In this document: one piece after another, positions 1-6,215 of the stretch
Layout: each line of letters starts with the position of its first letter
Position numbering within the stretch: the stretch's first letter is position 1
From: Palsa-872 sp036844615
GTDB lineage: Bacteria; Chloroflexota; Dormibacteria; Dormibacterales; Dormibacteraceae
Length of the DNA stretch: 13,273 bases
Assembly: GCA_036844615.1 (NCBI GenBank)
Contig: DAIUFK010000066.1
Span: forward strand, 1-13,273
Direction: 5' to 3'
Translations under genes and position numbers: made by a program
Notes under the pieces: generated by a model
What the model saw: only the letters and a program-made list of their open reading frames with translations
The model's database searches: none
Told to the model about the DNA's origin: nothing

Positions 1-3
1 TTC

Positions 4-1596
4 TTAGTACAGGCGGTAGATCTTGAAGTTCGGGGAGTCGTAGGCGGGTGGGCCCAGCACCGCCGGCGGGGGGGCCGGGAGGTCCGCGGTCCAGATCACG
101 TAGCGGATGTGGTTGGCGGCGTCGAACTGCACGATGTCGGTCTTGCCGGTCAACAGATCCAGCGCAGTCTGCGTCTTGTTGAGGTAGTCGAACGTCTCGT
201 CGTAGTGGCCGACGTACACCGTGTCGGGGCTATAGGCAGGGACGAAGAGCCCGACCCCGGGCATCGCGAGGACTCGCCCGGCAGGCTGACCGCCCAGCCA
301 GTTGAGGCCGTCGAACGTGGCTCGGGAGGCCGAGTACTGAGGCTCGGTCGCGACCAGCATCGGCGCGAGGACCAGGAATGCGCTGCCGATCCCGGCGAAC
401 GCAACGTAGGAGAAAGGTATCAGGGCGTTGGCGCGCGCACTCCGAAGCCGCGGCAGGATCGTCTCGTACATGCCGGTGGCGGCCAGCACCGCCAGCGGGA
501 GATAAAGGCCGTCGAGGAATCGCCTCCGCAGGTCGCCGGCTGGGTTCGGCAGATAAAGGATGGCGGCCAGCAGAACGAACCACGCGATCAGGAATACGTC
601 CTCGCGACTGCGACGCCGGAGGAGGAAGGGCAACCCGGTCAGCGCGAGAAGCAGCTGCGGGGCGATCGCCAGGAAGAGGCTGAAGGCTTCGGGAGGCAGG
701 GCGTTCTTGGAGTGAAACGTCCAGCGGAGCACCTGGGGATTGCCGATGAAGGCGAAGTAGCAATAAAGGATGTAGGGCGCCGGGATCGCGAAAGCGACCG
801 CCGCGGCGAGCCAGCCACGGGGGCTCGCGGGTCGCAGGATCAGGGCTACCGCTGTGGCGCCGCCCATCAGGATCGGCATCTGGGGATGAATGGAGGCCTG
901 GCCCAGCCACGCCGCTCCGGCAAGCACCGCCAGGACGAGGCTGCCGCGCTGGATCGCCTTCAGGGTGAGGACGACGCCGGCGGCCGCAAAAACGGCTGAC
1001 CACGCGAAATGGGGCAGCGCGAGGATCGAATAGAAGGCGGTGAGCTCCGGCATGCGCCAGTCGAGCGTGTCCGTCTGGTTGCCGAGGATGACCGGATGCC
1101 CGAGGGCCTGGATGACGTACCCCATCCCGAGCCCGACCGCGCAGAAGAAGAACGCGAAGAGGCGGGCCGAGCGGTTCTCGATGAAGTGCGAGAAGAAGGC
1201 CCACGCCGCAGCCATCAGGCCAAACGCCGCAGCCACCCTGGCGAGATGGAAGACGAGGATGAGTGGCAGATTGAAGAGCGCCGCAATGTGGCCGAGCGCT
1301 ATCCAGAACATGAAGAGGTAGACGGTGGGGCTCGACTCGGTCGTGTAGCGGTTGTCCCACGCCCACGAGCCTTCCCAGCCCTGGCGCATCTTGGCCAGGT
1401 ATGTGTTGGCGTCGTCGCCGAGGTAGAAAAAGCCCATGAACACCTGGCCGTGGGGCTGCACCGCATATGCATAGAGGTAGGGCAGCGCGGTAACCACTGC
1501 GAGCGCGAGTCCCGTGAGCACAGGGATTTTCCAGTCGCCCCTCGACCGCTGCTGGCTGTACCCAACCCTCTCCGTTTTTATCCCTGCCATGCCCAC
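4..1596 (-). CDS. Multi-pass GT-C-like membrane glycosyltransferase (putative)
   Basis: The protein has 530 residues, with about 11-12 hydrophobic segments by eye (roughly residues 22-45, 90-136 as two, 144-165, 187-212, 217-256 as two, 261-284, 304-326, 333-350, 363-382, 391-416). A soluble C-terminal part follows (about 417-530). The first outer loop (about 46-89) contains an Asp pair at 61-62 followed by TYLAKMRQGW; an acidic residue in this loop is the usual catalytic signature of GT-C enzymes, which use polyprenyl-phosphate sugars outside the membrane. No exact family is recognised, so the function is inferred from topology and from the polyprenyl-P-sugar synthase just upstream. It is the last visible gene of a four-gene leftward operon, 20 bp after the Dpm1-like gene. 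The start is GTG at 1596 or ATG at 1590 (two codons later); no strong ribosome site separates them. The TAA stop lies just inside the window, so the gene is complete. Confidence 0.7.
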   Translation of the reverse strand: MGMAGIKTERVGYSQQRSRGDWKIPVLTGLALAVVTALPYLYAYAVQPHGQVFMGFFYLGDDANTYLAKMRQGWEGSWAWDNRYTTESSPTVYLFMFWIALGHIAALFNLPLILVFHLARVAAAFGLMAAAWAFFSHFIENRSARLFAFFFCAVGLGMGYVIQALGHPVILGNQTDTLDWRMPELTAFYSILALPHFAWSAVFAAAGVVLTLKAIQRGSLVLAVLAGAAWLGQASIHPQMPILMGGATAVALILRPASPRGWLAAAVAFAIPAPYILYCYFAFIGNPQVLRWTFHSKNALPPEAFSLFLAIAPQLLLALTGLPFLLRRRSREDVFLIAWFVLLAAILYLPNPAGDLRRRFLDGLYLPLAVLAATGMYETILPRLRSARANALIPFSYVAFAGIGSAFLVLAPMLVATEPQYSASRATFDGLNWLGGQPAGRVLAMPGVGLFVPAYSPDTVYVGHYDETFDYLNKTQTALDLLTGKTDIVQFDAANHIRYVIWTADLPAPPPAVLGPPAYDSPNFKIYRLY

Positions 1597-1616
1597 TTGT
1601 TTCTTGCTTTACCCCG

Positions 1617-2342
1617 CTATCGCGCCAGGCGCAGGCGCACCACGGTCCAGAGCGCTCTCCTCACCTCTCCACGCGAAACCTTCGATGCACCTGCCACGCG
1701 ATCCTCGAACCTGATCGGTGTCTCGACCACGCGATACCCCTTCCGGCGGGCTCGGTAGACCATCTCGATCTGGAAGGAGTAGCCCTGCGACAGCACCTCA
1801 TCGAGGCCGATGTGCTGCAGCAGGTCGCGTGTGTAGCAACGGTACCCGGAGGTGCAGTCGTGCGTGGAAAGGCCGAGAAGGAGCCTGCAGTAAACGTTGG
1901 CAGCCCACGAAAGGAGCCAGCGGTAGAAGGGCCAGCCGACCACCTCCCCGCCATCGATGTAGCGGGAGCCGATCGCCAAACCTCCGCTGGTCCGCGCCGC
2001 CGAGATGATCGCCTCGAGGTTGGCCGGCAGGTGCGACCCGTCGGCGTCCATCTCCACGAACAGCGCTGTGCCGTCAGCGAGTCCGATTCGGAATGCGTCC
2101 TCATAGGCGCTGCCCAGGCCCAGCTTCCGCGGTCGGTGAAGCACCCTGACGCCAGGATCGCTTGCGGCGAGGCTGTCGGCGATTTCGCCCGTGTGATCGG
2201 GAGAGGCGTCGTCGACGATGAGGACGTCGTGGCCGAGCTGCCTGACGCCGGCGACCACCTTCTCGAGGTTCTCTCGCTCGTTGTAGGTCGGCAGGATGAC
2301 GAGCACCTCGGTGGGCGGGGCTTTCCTCGCCGATACGCTCAC
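1617..2342 (-). CDS. Polyprenyl-phosphate mannose synthase-like GT2 (Dpm1/Ppm1 family)
   Basis: The protein has 241 residues. It matches the dolichyl/polyprenyl-phosphate mannosyltransferase pattern: LPTYNERENL near the N-terminus (18-27), the nucleotide-binding VDDASPDHT (43-51), the metal-binding MDADGSH (98-104), GSRY (125-128), CTSGYRCY (163-170) and FEDRVAGASKVS (212-223). These enzymes move mannose from GDP-mannose to a polyprenyl phosphate on the cytoplasmic membrane face, making the donor for GT-C enzymes. There is no C-terminal membrane domain, so it is the catalytic-only form. The GTG start overlaps the TGA of the upstream GT2 gene by 4 bp (GTGA), which implies translational coupling. 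The GT-C-like gene downstream is its plausible consumer. Sugar specificity (mannose rather than another hexose) is inferred from the family. Confidence 0.88.
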   Translation of the reverse strand: MSVSARKAPPTEVLVILPTYNERENLEKVVAGVRQLGHDVLIVDDASPDHTGEIADSLAASDPGVRVLHRPRKLGLGSAYEDAFRIGLADGTALFVEMDADGSHLPANLEAIISAARTSGGLAIGSRYIDGGEVVGWPFYRWLLSWAANVYCRLLLGLSTHDCTSGYRCYTRDLLQHIGLDEVLSQGYSFQIEMVYRARRKGYRVVETPIRFEDRVAGASKVSRGEVRRALWTVVRLRLAR

Positions 2343-3216
2343 CGCCTGAACCTGACCCTCACCACGTGCTTGAACATGTCGAGCGAGCTGCGGAACGGCA
2401 TCACCTTGGTTGGGGCCGAGTTACGCCACACGACTGGGACCTCGGCGATCCGTACTCCGCGCCGCTTGGCGAGAAAGAGCACCTCAGGGTCGTAGCCGAA
2501 ACCGTCGGTGGTCAGCGCGGCAAAGACAGGGCGTGCGACGTCGGCCCGAAAAAGCTTGAAGCCGCATTGCGTGTCCCAGATGCCGGGCAGCAGCACAGCC
2601 TGGACGATCAGGTTGAAGACCTTTCCCATCAGGACCCGATAGACGGGCTGCGGGACTTCTACTTGCGAGCCTCTTACGGACCGTGATGCGATGGCCACCC
2701 CGGCCCCCGCCTTCAATGCCGCCTCGAGCTTTTTCAGCTCTTCGATCGGAGTCGAAAGATCGGCATCGGTCACGAGCACCTGATCGCCGCGGGCGACCAG
2801 AACGCCAGAGGCCAGGGCGCGGCCTTTGCCGCGATTCGCGGGCAGCGCCTCGACGCGCACCTTGGGATTACGCTCCGCCGCCGCATCCATCACCAGGCGC
2901 GTGCCATCGCTGCTGCCGTCGTCGACAAGGATCAGCTCGTAGGCAGGATGGCTGCTCTCGAGATATCGCTCGATGCTTTCGATGGTGCGCGGCAGCCTCT
3001 GCTCCTCGTTGTAGGCGGGGATCACGACGCTGAGAAGCGGGGCNNNNNNNNNNNNNNNNNNNNNNNNNNNNNNNNNNNNNNNNNNNNNNNNNNNNNNNNN
3101 NNNNNNNNNNNNNNNNNNNNNNNNNNNNNNNNNNNNNNNNNNNGCGGCAGCCTCTGCTCCTCGTTGTAGGCGGGGATCACGACGCTGAGAAGCGGGGCGC
3201 CCGACTGTGCGGCCAT
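2339..3216 (-). CDS. Alg5-like GT2 polyprenyl-phosphate glucosyltransferase; interrupted by a false scaffold gap
   Basis: As written, the gene is split by 100 Ns and the two halves are in different frames. The 55 bp before the gap (2989-3043) are identical to the 55 bp after it (3144-3198). Removing the Ns plus one copy (155 bp) leaves 723 bp, exactly 241 codons, giving a continuous 240-residue protein from ATG at 3216. In corrected numbering it has SVVIPAYNEE (11-20), VDDGSSDGT (46-54), a TDAD metal site (98-101), DTQCGFKLF (163-171) and GFGYDPEVLFLAKRRG (187-202). DTQCGFKLF is typical of dolichyl-phosphate beta-glucosyltransferase (Alg5/DPG synthase) relatives, which move glucose from UDP-glucose to a polyprenyl phosphate. 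The gene starts 15 bp after the GT26 stop and overlaps the Dpm1-like gene by 4 bp. Extending the start to 3322 gives non-homologous residues in the wrong frame. Confidence 0.85.
2989..3043. repeat. 55-bp direct duplicate, copy 1 (assembly overlap)
   Basis: This segment is identical base for base to 3144-3198 and directly abuts the run of Ns. In both copies the minus strand encodes the GT2 N-terminal motif APLLSVVIPAYNEEQRLP. It is best explained as the same genomic bases written twice, at the ends of two contigs that should have been merged. Confidence 0.92.
3044..3143. other. Run of 100 Ns (scaffold gap)
   Basis: There are exactly 100 Ns, a conventional placeholder length for a gap of unknown size. 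Because the flanks are the same 55 bp, the true gap is probably zero and the contig ends overlap. Confidence 0.97.
3144..3198. repeat. 55-bp direct duplicate, copy 2 (assembly overlap)
   Basis: This is the second copy of 2989-3043. It carries the true 5' context of the GT2 gene: from the ATG at 3216 the frame reads MAAQSG and then into this segment. Confidence 0.92.
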
Positions 3217-3231
3217 GGCTCGCCATGGTAA

Positions 3232-3948
3232 CTAGCCGCTGCGTAAGACCCGCAGTGCGTACAGAGGCAGCACCGCCATTCGCCGGATGCGCCACGGCTG
3301 GCGGACCAGCCTGAACAACCACTCAAGGCCGGCGCGCCTCATCCACGCCGGCGCGCGCGGTACGCGACCGGTCAGGTAGTCGAAGGCGCCGCCGACACCG
3401 ATCGCCACGGCGACGCCAAGTCGATCGCCCATACGATCGATCCAGAGCTCCTGGCCCGGATGGCCGTACGCGACGAGGAGCACGTGAGGCCTGTGGCCCT
3501 GGACCAACGCCAGTGTCTCGGCGTCTGATGAAGGATCGGGCGAGCCGGAGTGCGCCTCCACCTCGAGGTCCGGGTGGTCGCCGTGCAGACGCGAGGCGAG
3601 CGCCTCAGCCACGCCGGGCGCGGCTCCAAGCAGGAACAGTCGAAAGTGCCGTCTGGCGCAGAGCGCGGCCAATGGAAGGATCATGTCGGTGCCGGTAACC
3701 GGCTCGCGCATGGCGCAGCCCTGCCTGCGGGCTGCCCACACGACGCCGCTGCCATCGGCAAGGCAAAGGTCCGCGGACTCGAGCACCCGCGCGAACTCGT
3801 GGTCGACCCGCGCGCGCATCACGAACTCCGGGTTGACTGTGGCCACGAGGTGGTGGCCGCCCTCGTCGACGAGCTGCGCGATCCGCTCGAGAGCGCCGTC
3901 CATATCCAGGCAATCGACTCGCACACCTAGGACTCGGGCCTGGTTCAC
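3232..3948 (-). CDS. WecG/TagA/CpsF-family glycosyltransferase (GT26)
   Basis: The protein has 238 residues, the normal size for GT26. Family landmarks are TVNPEFVM (37-44), ADLCLADGSGVVWAAR (59-74) with Asp65 at the position proposed as catalytic base in TagA, VTGTDM (84-89), FLLGAAPGVAE (105-115), VAYGHPGQELWIDR (159-172) and GVGGAFDYLTGRVPRAPAW (184-202). It ends in a basic tail (LEWLFRLVRQPWRIRRM, 208-224) like the membrane-targeting appendage of TagA. Relatives transfer ManNAc or ManNAcA from a UDP donor to an undecaprenyl-PP-linked sugar in teichoic acid, enterobacterial common antigen or exopolysaccharide synthesis. The actual sugar here is unknown. It is first in a leftward operon with GT2, Dpm1-like and GT-C-like genes. 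The start is GTG with no ribosome site; the -10-like element sits where a leaderless transcript would begin at this codon. Confidence 0.92.
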   Translation of the reverse strand: MNQARVLGVRVDCLDMDGALERIAQLVDEGGHHLVATVNPEFVMRARVDHEFARVLESADLCLADGSGVVWAARRQGCAMREPVTGTDMILPLAALCARRHFRLFLLGAAPGVAEALASRLHGDHPDLEVEAHSGSPDPSSDAETLALVQGHRPHVLLVAYGHPGQELWIDRMGDRLGVAVAIGVGGAFDYLTGRVPRAPAWMRRAGLEWLFRLVRQPWRIRRMAVLPLYALRVLRSG

Positions 3949-3969
3949 CGGCTGATTATCATTCGCAGG
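3949..3969. promoter_or_regulatory. Candidate bidirectional leaderless promoter between divergent glycosyltransferase genes
   Basis: Only 21 bp separate the divergent start codons (GTG at 3948 leftward, TTG at 3970 rightward). In a GC-rich setting the spacer holds the AT-rich octamer ATTATCAT (3955-3962). Read leftward it contains GATAAT, whose expected +1 falls exactly on the G of the GTG. Read rightward it contains TATCAT (fits TANNNT), whose expected +1 is one base before the TTG. No convincing -35 hexamer is seen at 17 bp in either direction, and there is no Shine-Dalgarno room for the GTG. The call rests on geometry and base composition only. Confidence 0.45.
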
Positions 3970-5031
3970 TTGGCCAAGACGGTTGCCGTGGACCTCAACC
4001 CTGCGACGCGCGAGGTGGTTACCGGGACCGAGGTGTTCGCCCGCGAGGTGGGCTCCCGCCTCAAGGGGGCGGCGCCTGACCTACGGTGGCGCTTCTTCGC
4101 GTCGAGAGCGCGCGCCGGCCTCGGTGTCGACCTCACCGTCTTGCCGTTTCCTCGGCTCTGGTCGCAGGTGAGGCTCCCGCTGGCGCTGGCTCGCGCGCAC
4201 GCCGACCTGCTGTTCGTGCCTTCACATGCGGTTCCATTCGCGTGGCCGGGCAAAGCCCTCACCGTCGTCCACGACCTGGCTTTCGAGCGCTTTCCCCATG
4301 CGTACTCCGACGCGGAGCGCGTCTACCTTCAGATCACCACGCGCTGGGCGGCCCGTCGGTGCCGCCTGCTGATTGCCGTATCGGAATCCACCAAGTCGGA
4401 CCTCGTCGCCCTGTACCACGTGGATCCCGACCGCATCCGCGTCGTGCCGCTGGGCGGTGGCGAGACCGTCGCCCGGGCAGTGGCTCCGGCGTCGCGTCTC
4501 GCCGAGCTGGGCCTGGAGGGAAGCTTCGTCCTCCAGGTCGGGCGGATCGAGACGAGGAAGAACCAGGCCGCTGCACTTGCCGCGGTGGAGCGGCTCGAAG
4601 GGGTGACGCTTGCGGTCGCAGGCCCTGAGCGCGACGCGGCGCTCGCCGCCAGGCTGCGCGCATCACCGAGGTGCCGAGTCCTGGGGCGGGTCGATCAGCC
4701 AACCCTTGAGCTGCTCTACGAGCGCGCCGCCGCCGTGGTGGTACCGAGCCTCCACGAAGGTTTCGGCCTCCCGGTGCTCGAGGCCATGGCACGGGGCAAG
4801 GTGGTGGTTGCCGCCGCGGGCTCCTCGCTGCCTGAGGTCGGCGGCGATGCCGCGCTGTACGTCGACGACCCTTCCGACTCGGCCGCGATCGCCGAAGCTC
4901 TTGCCACAGCCATTGGCGACCAGAGCGTGCGCGCAAGGCTGGAGCGCGCTGCGCGCGATCGGGCTGCCGGCTTCACCTGGGACCGGTGCGCTGCAGGTGT
5001 CGTCGCCGTCATTCGCGAGCTCGTCGCCTGA
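3970..5031 (+). CDS. GT4-family glycosyltransferase
   Basis: The protein has 353 residues with the GT-B two-domain layout. The N-terminal acceptor domain has VAVDLNPATREVVTGTEVFA (5-24) and TVVHDLAFERFP (98-109). The hinge region reads LLIAVSESTKSDL (133-145) and RIRVVPLGGGE (155-165). The C-terminal donor domain has LQVGRIETRKN (188-198) and the E-x7-E signature HEGFGLPVLEAMARGK (262-277; Glu263 and Glu271), then SSLPEVGGDAALYVDD (285-300). GT4 enzymes are retaining and use nucleotide sugars; donor and acceptor cannot be read from sequence. This is the only rightward gene in the window. TTG is the first possible start after an in-frame TAG at 3928-3930, and it gives the normal short GT4 N-terminus. 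AGG immediately precedes the TTG, too close for a ribosome site. Confidence 0.88.
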   Translation: MAKTVAVDLNPATREVVTGTEVFAREVGSRLKGAAPDLRWRFFASRARAGLGVDLTVLPFPRLWSQVRLPLALARAHADLLFVPSHAVPFAWPGKALTVVHDLAFERFPHAYSDAERVYLQITTRWAARRCRLLIAVSESTKSDLVALYHVDPDRIRVVPLGGGETVARAVAPASRLAELGLEGSFVLQVGRIETRKNQAAALAAVERLEGVTLAVAGPERDAALAARLRASPRCRVLGRVDQPTLELLYERAAAVVVPSLHEGFGLPVLEAMARGKVVVAAAGSSLPEVGGDAALYVDDPSDSAAIAEALATAIGDQSVRARLERAARDRAAGFTWDRCAAGVVAVIRELVA

Positions 5032-5053
5032 CGCCGGCCGCCTTCAGCCGGCG
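5032..5053. terminator. GC-rich inverted repeat at convergent gene ends (possible bidirectional terminator)
   Basis: A perfect 7-bp stem, CGCCGGC (5032-5038) with GCCGGCG (5047-5053), encloses an 8-nt loop. It lies directly after the rightward GT4 stop and includes the last codons and stop of the leftward GT4 gene. There is no T-tract on either strand, so it is not a standard intrinsic terminator. It is placed where a shared terminator would be expected. Confidence 0.35.
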
Positions 5054-6150
5054 CTGCCCTCGATCGCCCTGTCCACCGCCCTCCACGTCAGGCCTGCCGA
5101 TCGAGCCCAGCTGAACTGCGCCGCGCGTAGTATCCCGCGTCGCTTCATGCCGGCCGCAACATCGGCATCTTCGATGACCGACTCCAGTGCGCGTCGCCAC
5201 GCTTCAGGGTCGTCCGCCGCGGCAACGAGGCCAGCGTCCCCAACCAGCTCCGGCAGGCTCGACCTGTCCGACACCACCACTGGCGTTCCGCATGCCATTG
5301 CCTCGAGCGGGGGCAATCCAAAGCCCTCGTACCACGCGGGGTGTGCAAGGACGCGCGCCAGGTTGTAGACCGCAGGCAGCTCGGCGGGATCGAGGCCCTC
5401 GACGTGGTGAACCTTGTCGCCGAGGCGACCCATCTGCTCTTTGATCTCCTCATATCGCCAGCCCCAGGCGCCGACGATCACCAGGTCCGGCCGGTTGCGC
5501 AGCATTGCCCAGGCCTCGAGCAGAGTGGCGAGGTTCTTCCGTGGCTCGATGGTGCCCACAAAGAGAATGAACCGCTCAGGCAACCTCAGCTTCGCGCGTG
5601 CCGTGGCGAGGTCCTCGCCGCTCATGGGCCGGTACCGCGATGACACACCGTGGGGCACCACCTCGATCCGCTCAGGGGGAATCCCGAACAGGTCCTCGAT
5701 GTCCCGAGCTGTGGTGTTCGAAACCGCCACGATCACATCGGCGCGATCCAGGGATCTCGGGATCACCAGCCGGGTGCTGAGCGGCTGGCGTCCGGGGAAC
5801 CACTCGGGGTGGCGAAAGATCGCGAGGTCGTGAACGGTGATCAAAGTGGGGCAGCCCACGCTGCCCAGCGGGAGGGCGCCCGCCGGCCCGAAGTACGCGT
5901 TCGGCCTCAGGCGCCGGATGCGGGCAGGCCACTGGAGGTGGCGGCCGACGATCGGCGCACCGGGCAGCGGCCTGTAGCCGATCCCGGACGTCGGGCCTGG
6001 TGCATCGACGCCCGCCGGCAGGTAGACAGTGAACCTGCAGTCGGGCCTGTCGACTGACATCGCATGCAGAATCTCTCGCGTGTAGACGCCGACTCCCGCC
6101 TGCGCCCGCGCGAGGCCCGACCCGTCGACAGCGACGTGAAGGCCCCTCAA
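5044..6150 (-). CDS. GT4-family glycosyltransferase (mannosyltransferase-like)
   Basis: The protein has 368 residues in a GT-B fold. The N-terminal domain carries VDGSGLARAQAGVGVYTREI (8-27), TLITVHDLAIFRHPEWFPG (102-120) and VIVAVSNTTARDIEDLFG (139-156). The donor domain carries RIEVVPHGVSSRYRP (161-175), FVGTIEPRKNLATLLEAW (197-214), VIVGAWGWRYEEI (224-236) and the E-x7-E motif YEGFGLPPLEAMACGTPVVV (274-293; Glu275 and Glu283), then SSLPELVGDAG (297-307). The TIEPRKNL and GAWGW pattern is common in O-antigen and capsule mannosyl- or rhamnosyl-transferases, but donor specificity is uncertain. The likely start is TTG at 6150, two to three codons before the conserved first beta-strand, with GATAGG a few bases upstream as a weak ribosome site. 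It lies 65 bp downstream of murA on the same strand, so it may share that transcript. It converges on the other GT4 gene. Confidence 0.88.
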   Translation of the reverse strand: MRGLHVAVDGSGLARAQAGVGVYTREILHAMSVDRPDCRFTVYLPAGVDAPGPTSGIGYRPLPGAPIVGRHLQWPARIRRLRPNAYFGPAGALPLGSVGCPTLITVHDLAIFRHPEWFPGRQPLSTRLVIPRSLDRADVIVAVSNTTARDIEDLFGIPPERIEVVPHGVSSRYRPMSGEDLATARAKLRLPERFILFVGTIEPRKNLATLLEAWAMLRNRPDLVIVGAWGWRYEEIKEQMGRLGDKVHHVEGLDPAELPAVYNLARVLAHPAWYEGFGLPPLEAMACGTPVVVSDRSSLPELVGDAGLVAAADDPEAWRRALESVIEDADVAAGMKRRGILRAAQFSWARSAGLTWRAVDRAIEGSAG

Positions 6151-6179
6151 ACGCCTATCGCCGGTTGTCCGCCTGGTGG

Positions 6180-6207
6180 TAAGCGACTATCGATTCCGAT
6201 CTGCTTA
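6180..6207 (-). other. Inverted repeat just downstream of murA
   Basis: In the 65-bp gap between murA and the GT4 gene, TAAGC (6180-6184) pairs with GCTTA (6203-6207), and inside it ATCG (6189-6192) pairs with CGAT (6197-6200) around a 4-nt loop. On the minus strand it begins 8 nt after the murA stop. There is no U-run after it, so it could be a weak processing or attenuation hairpin, or chance. Confidence 0.25.
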
Positions 6208-6215
6208 AAGCGCAC

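Noticed and set aside
109..999. Plus-strand open frame opposite the GT-C-like gene
   Set aside because: It is Arg/Gly/Glu-rich and low complexity, as expected from the reverse complement of a hydrophobic GC-rich gene. The minus frame has clear membrane segments.
2989..3198. Direct repeat flanking the Ns read as an insertion target duplication or true tandem repeat
   Set aside because: 55 bp is too long for a target-site duplication. The copies abut the Ns exactly, and removing one repairs the reading frame, which fits contig-end overlap better.
3144..3322. Upstream-extended N-terminus of the GT2 gene starting at GTG 3322 or ATG 3226
   Set aside because: These residues are in the wrong frame relative to the duplicated 55-bp segment and overlap the end of the GT26 gene. 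The frame from ATG 3216 reproduces the conserved GT2 N-terminus.
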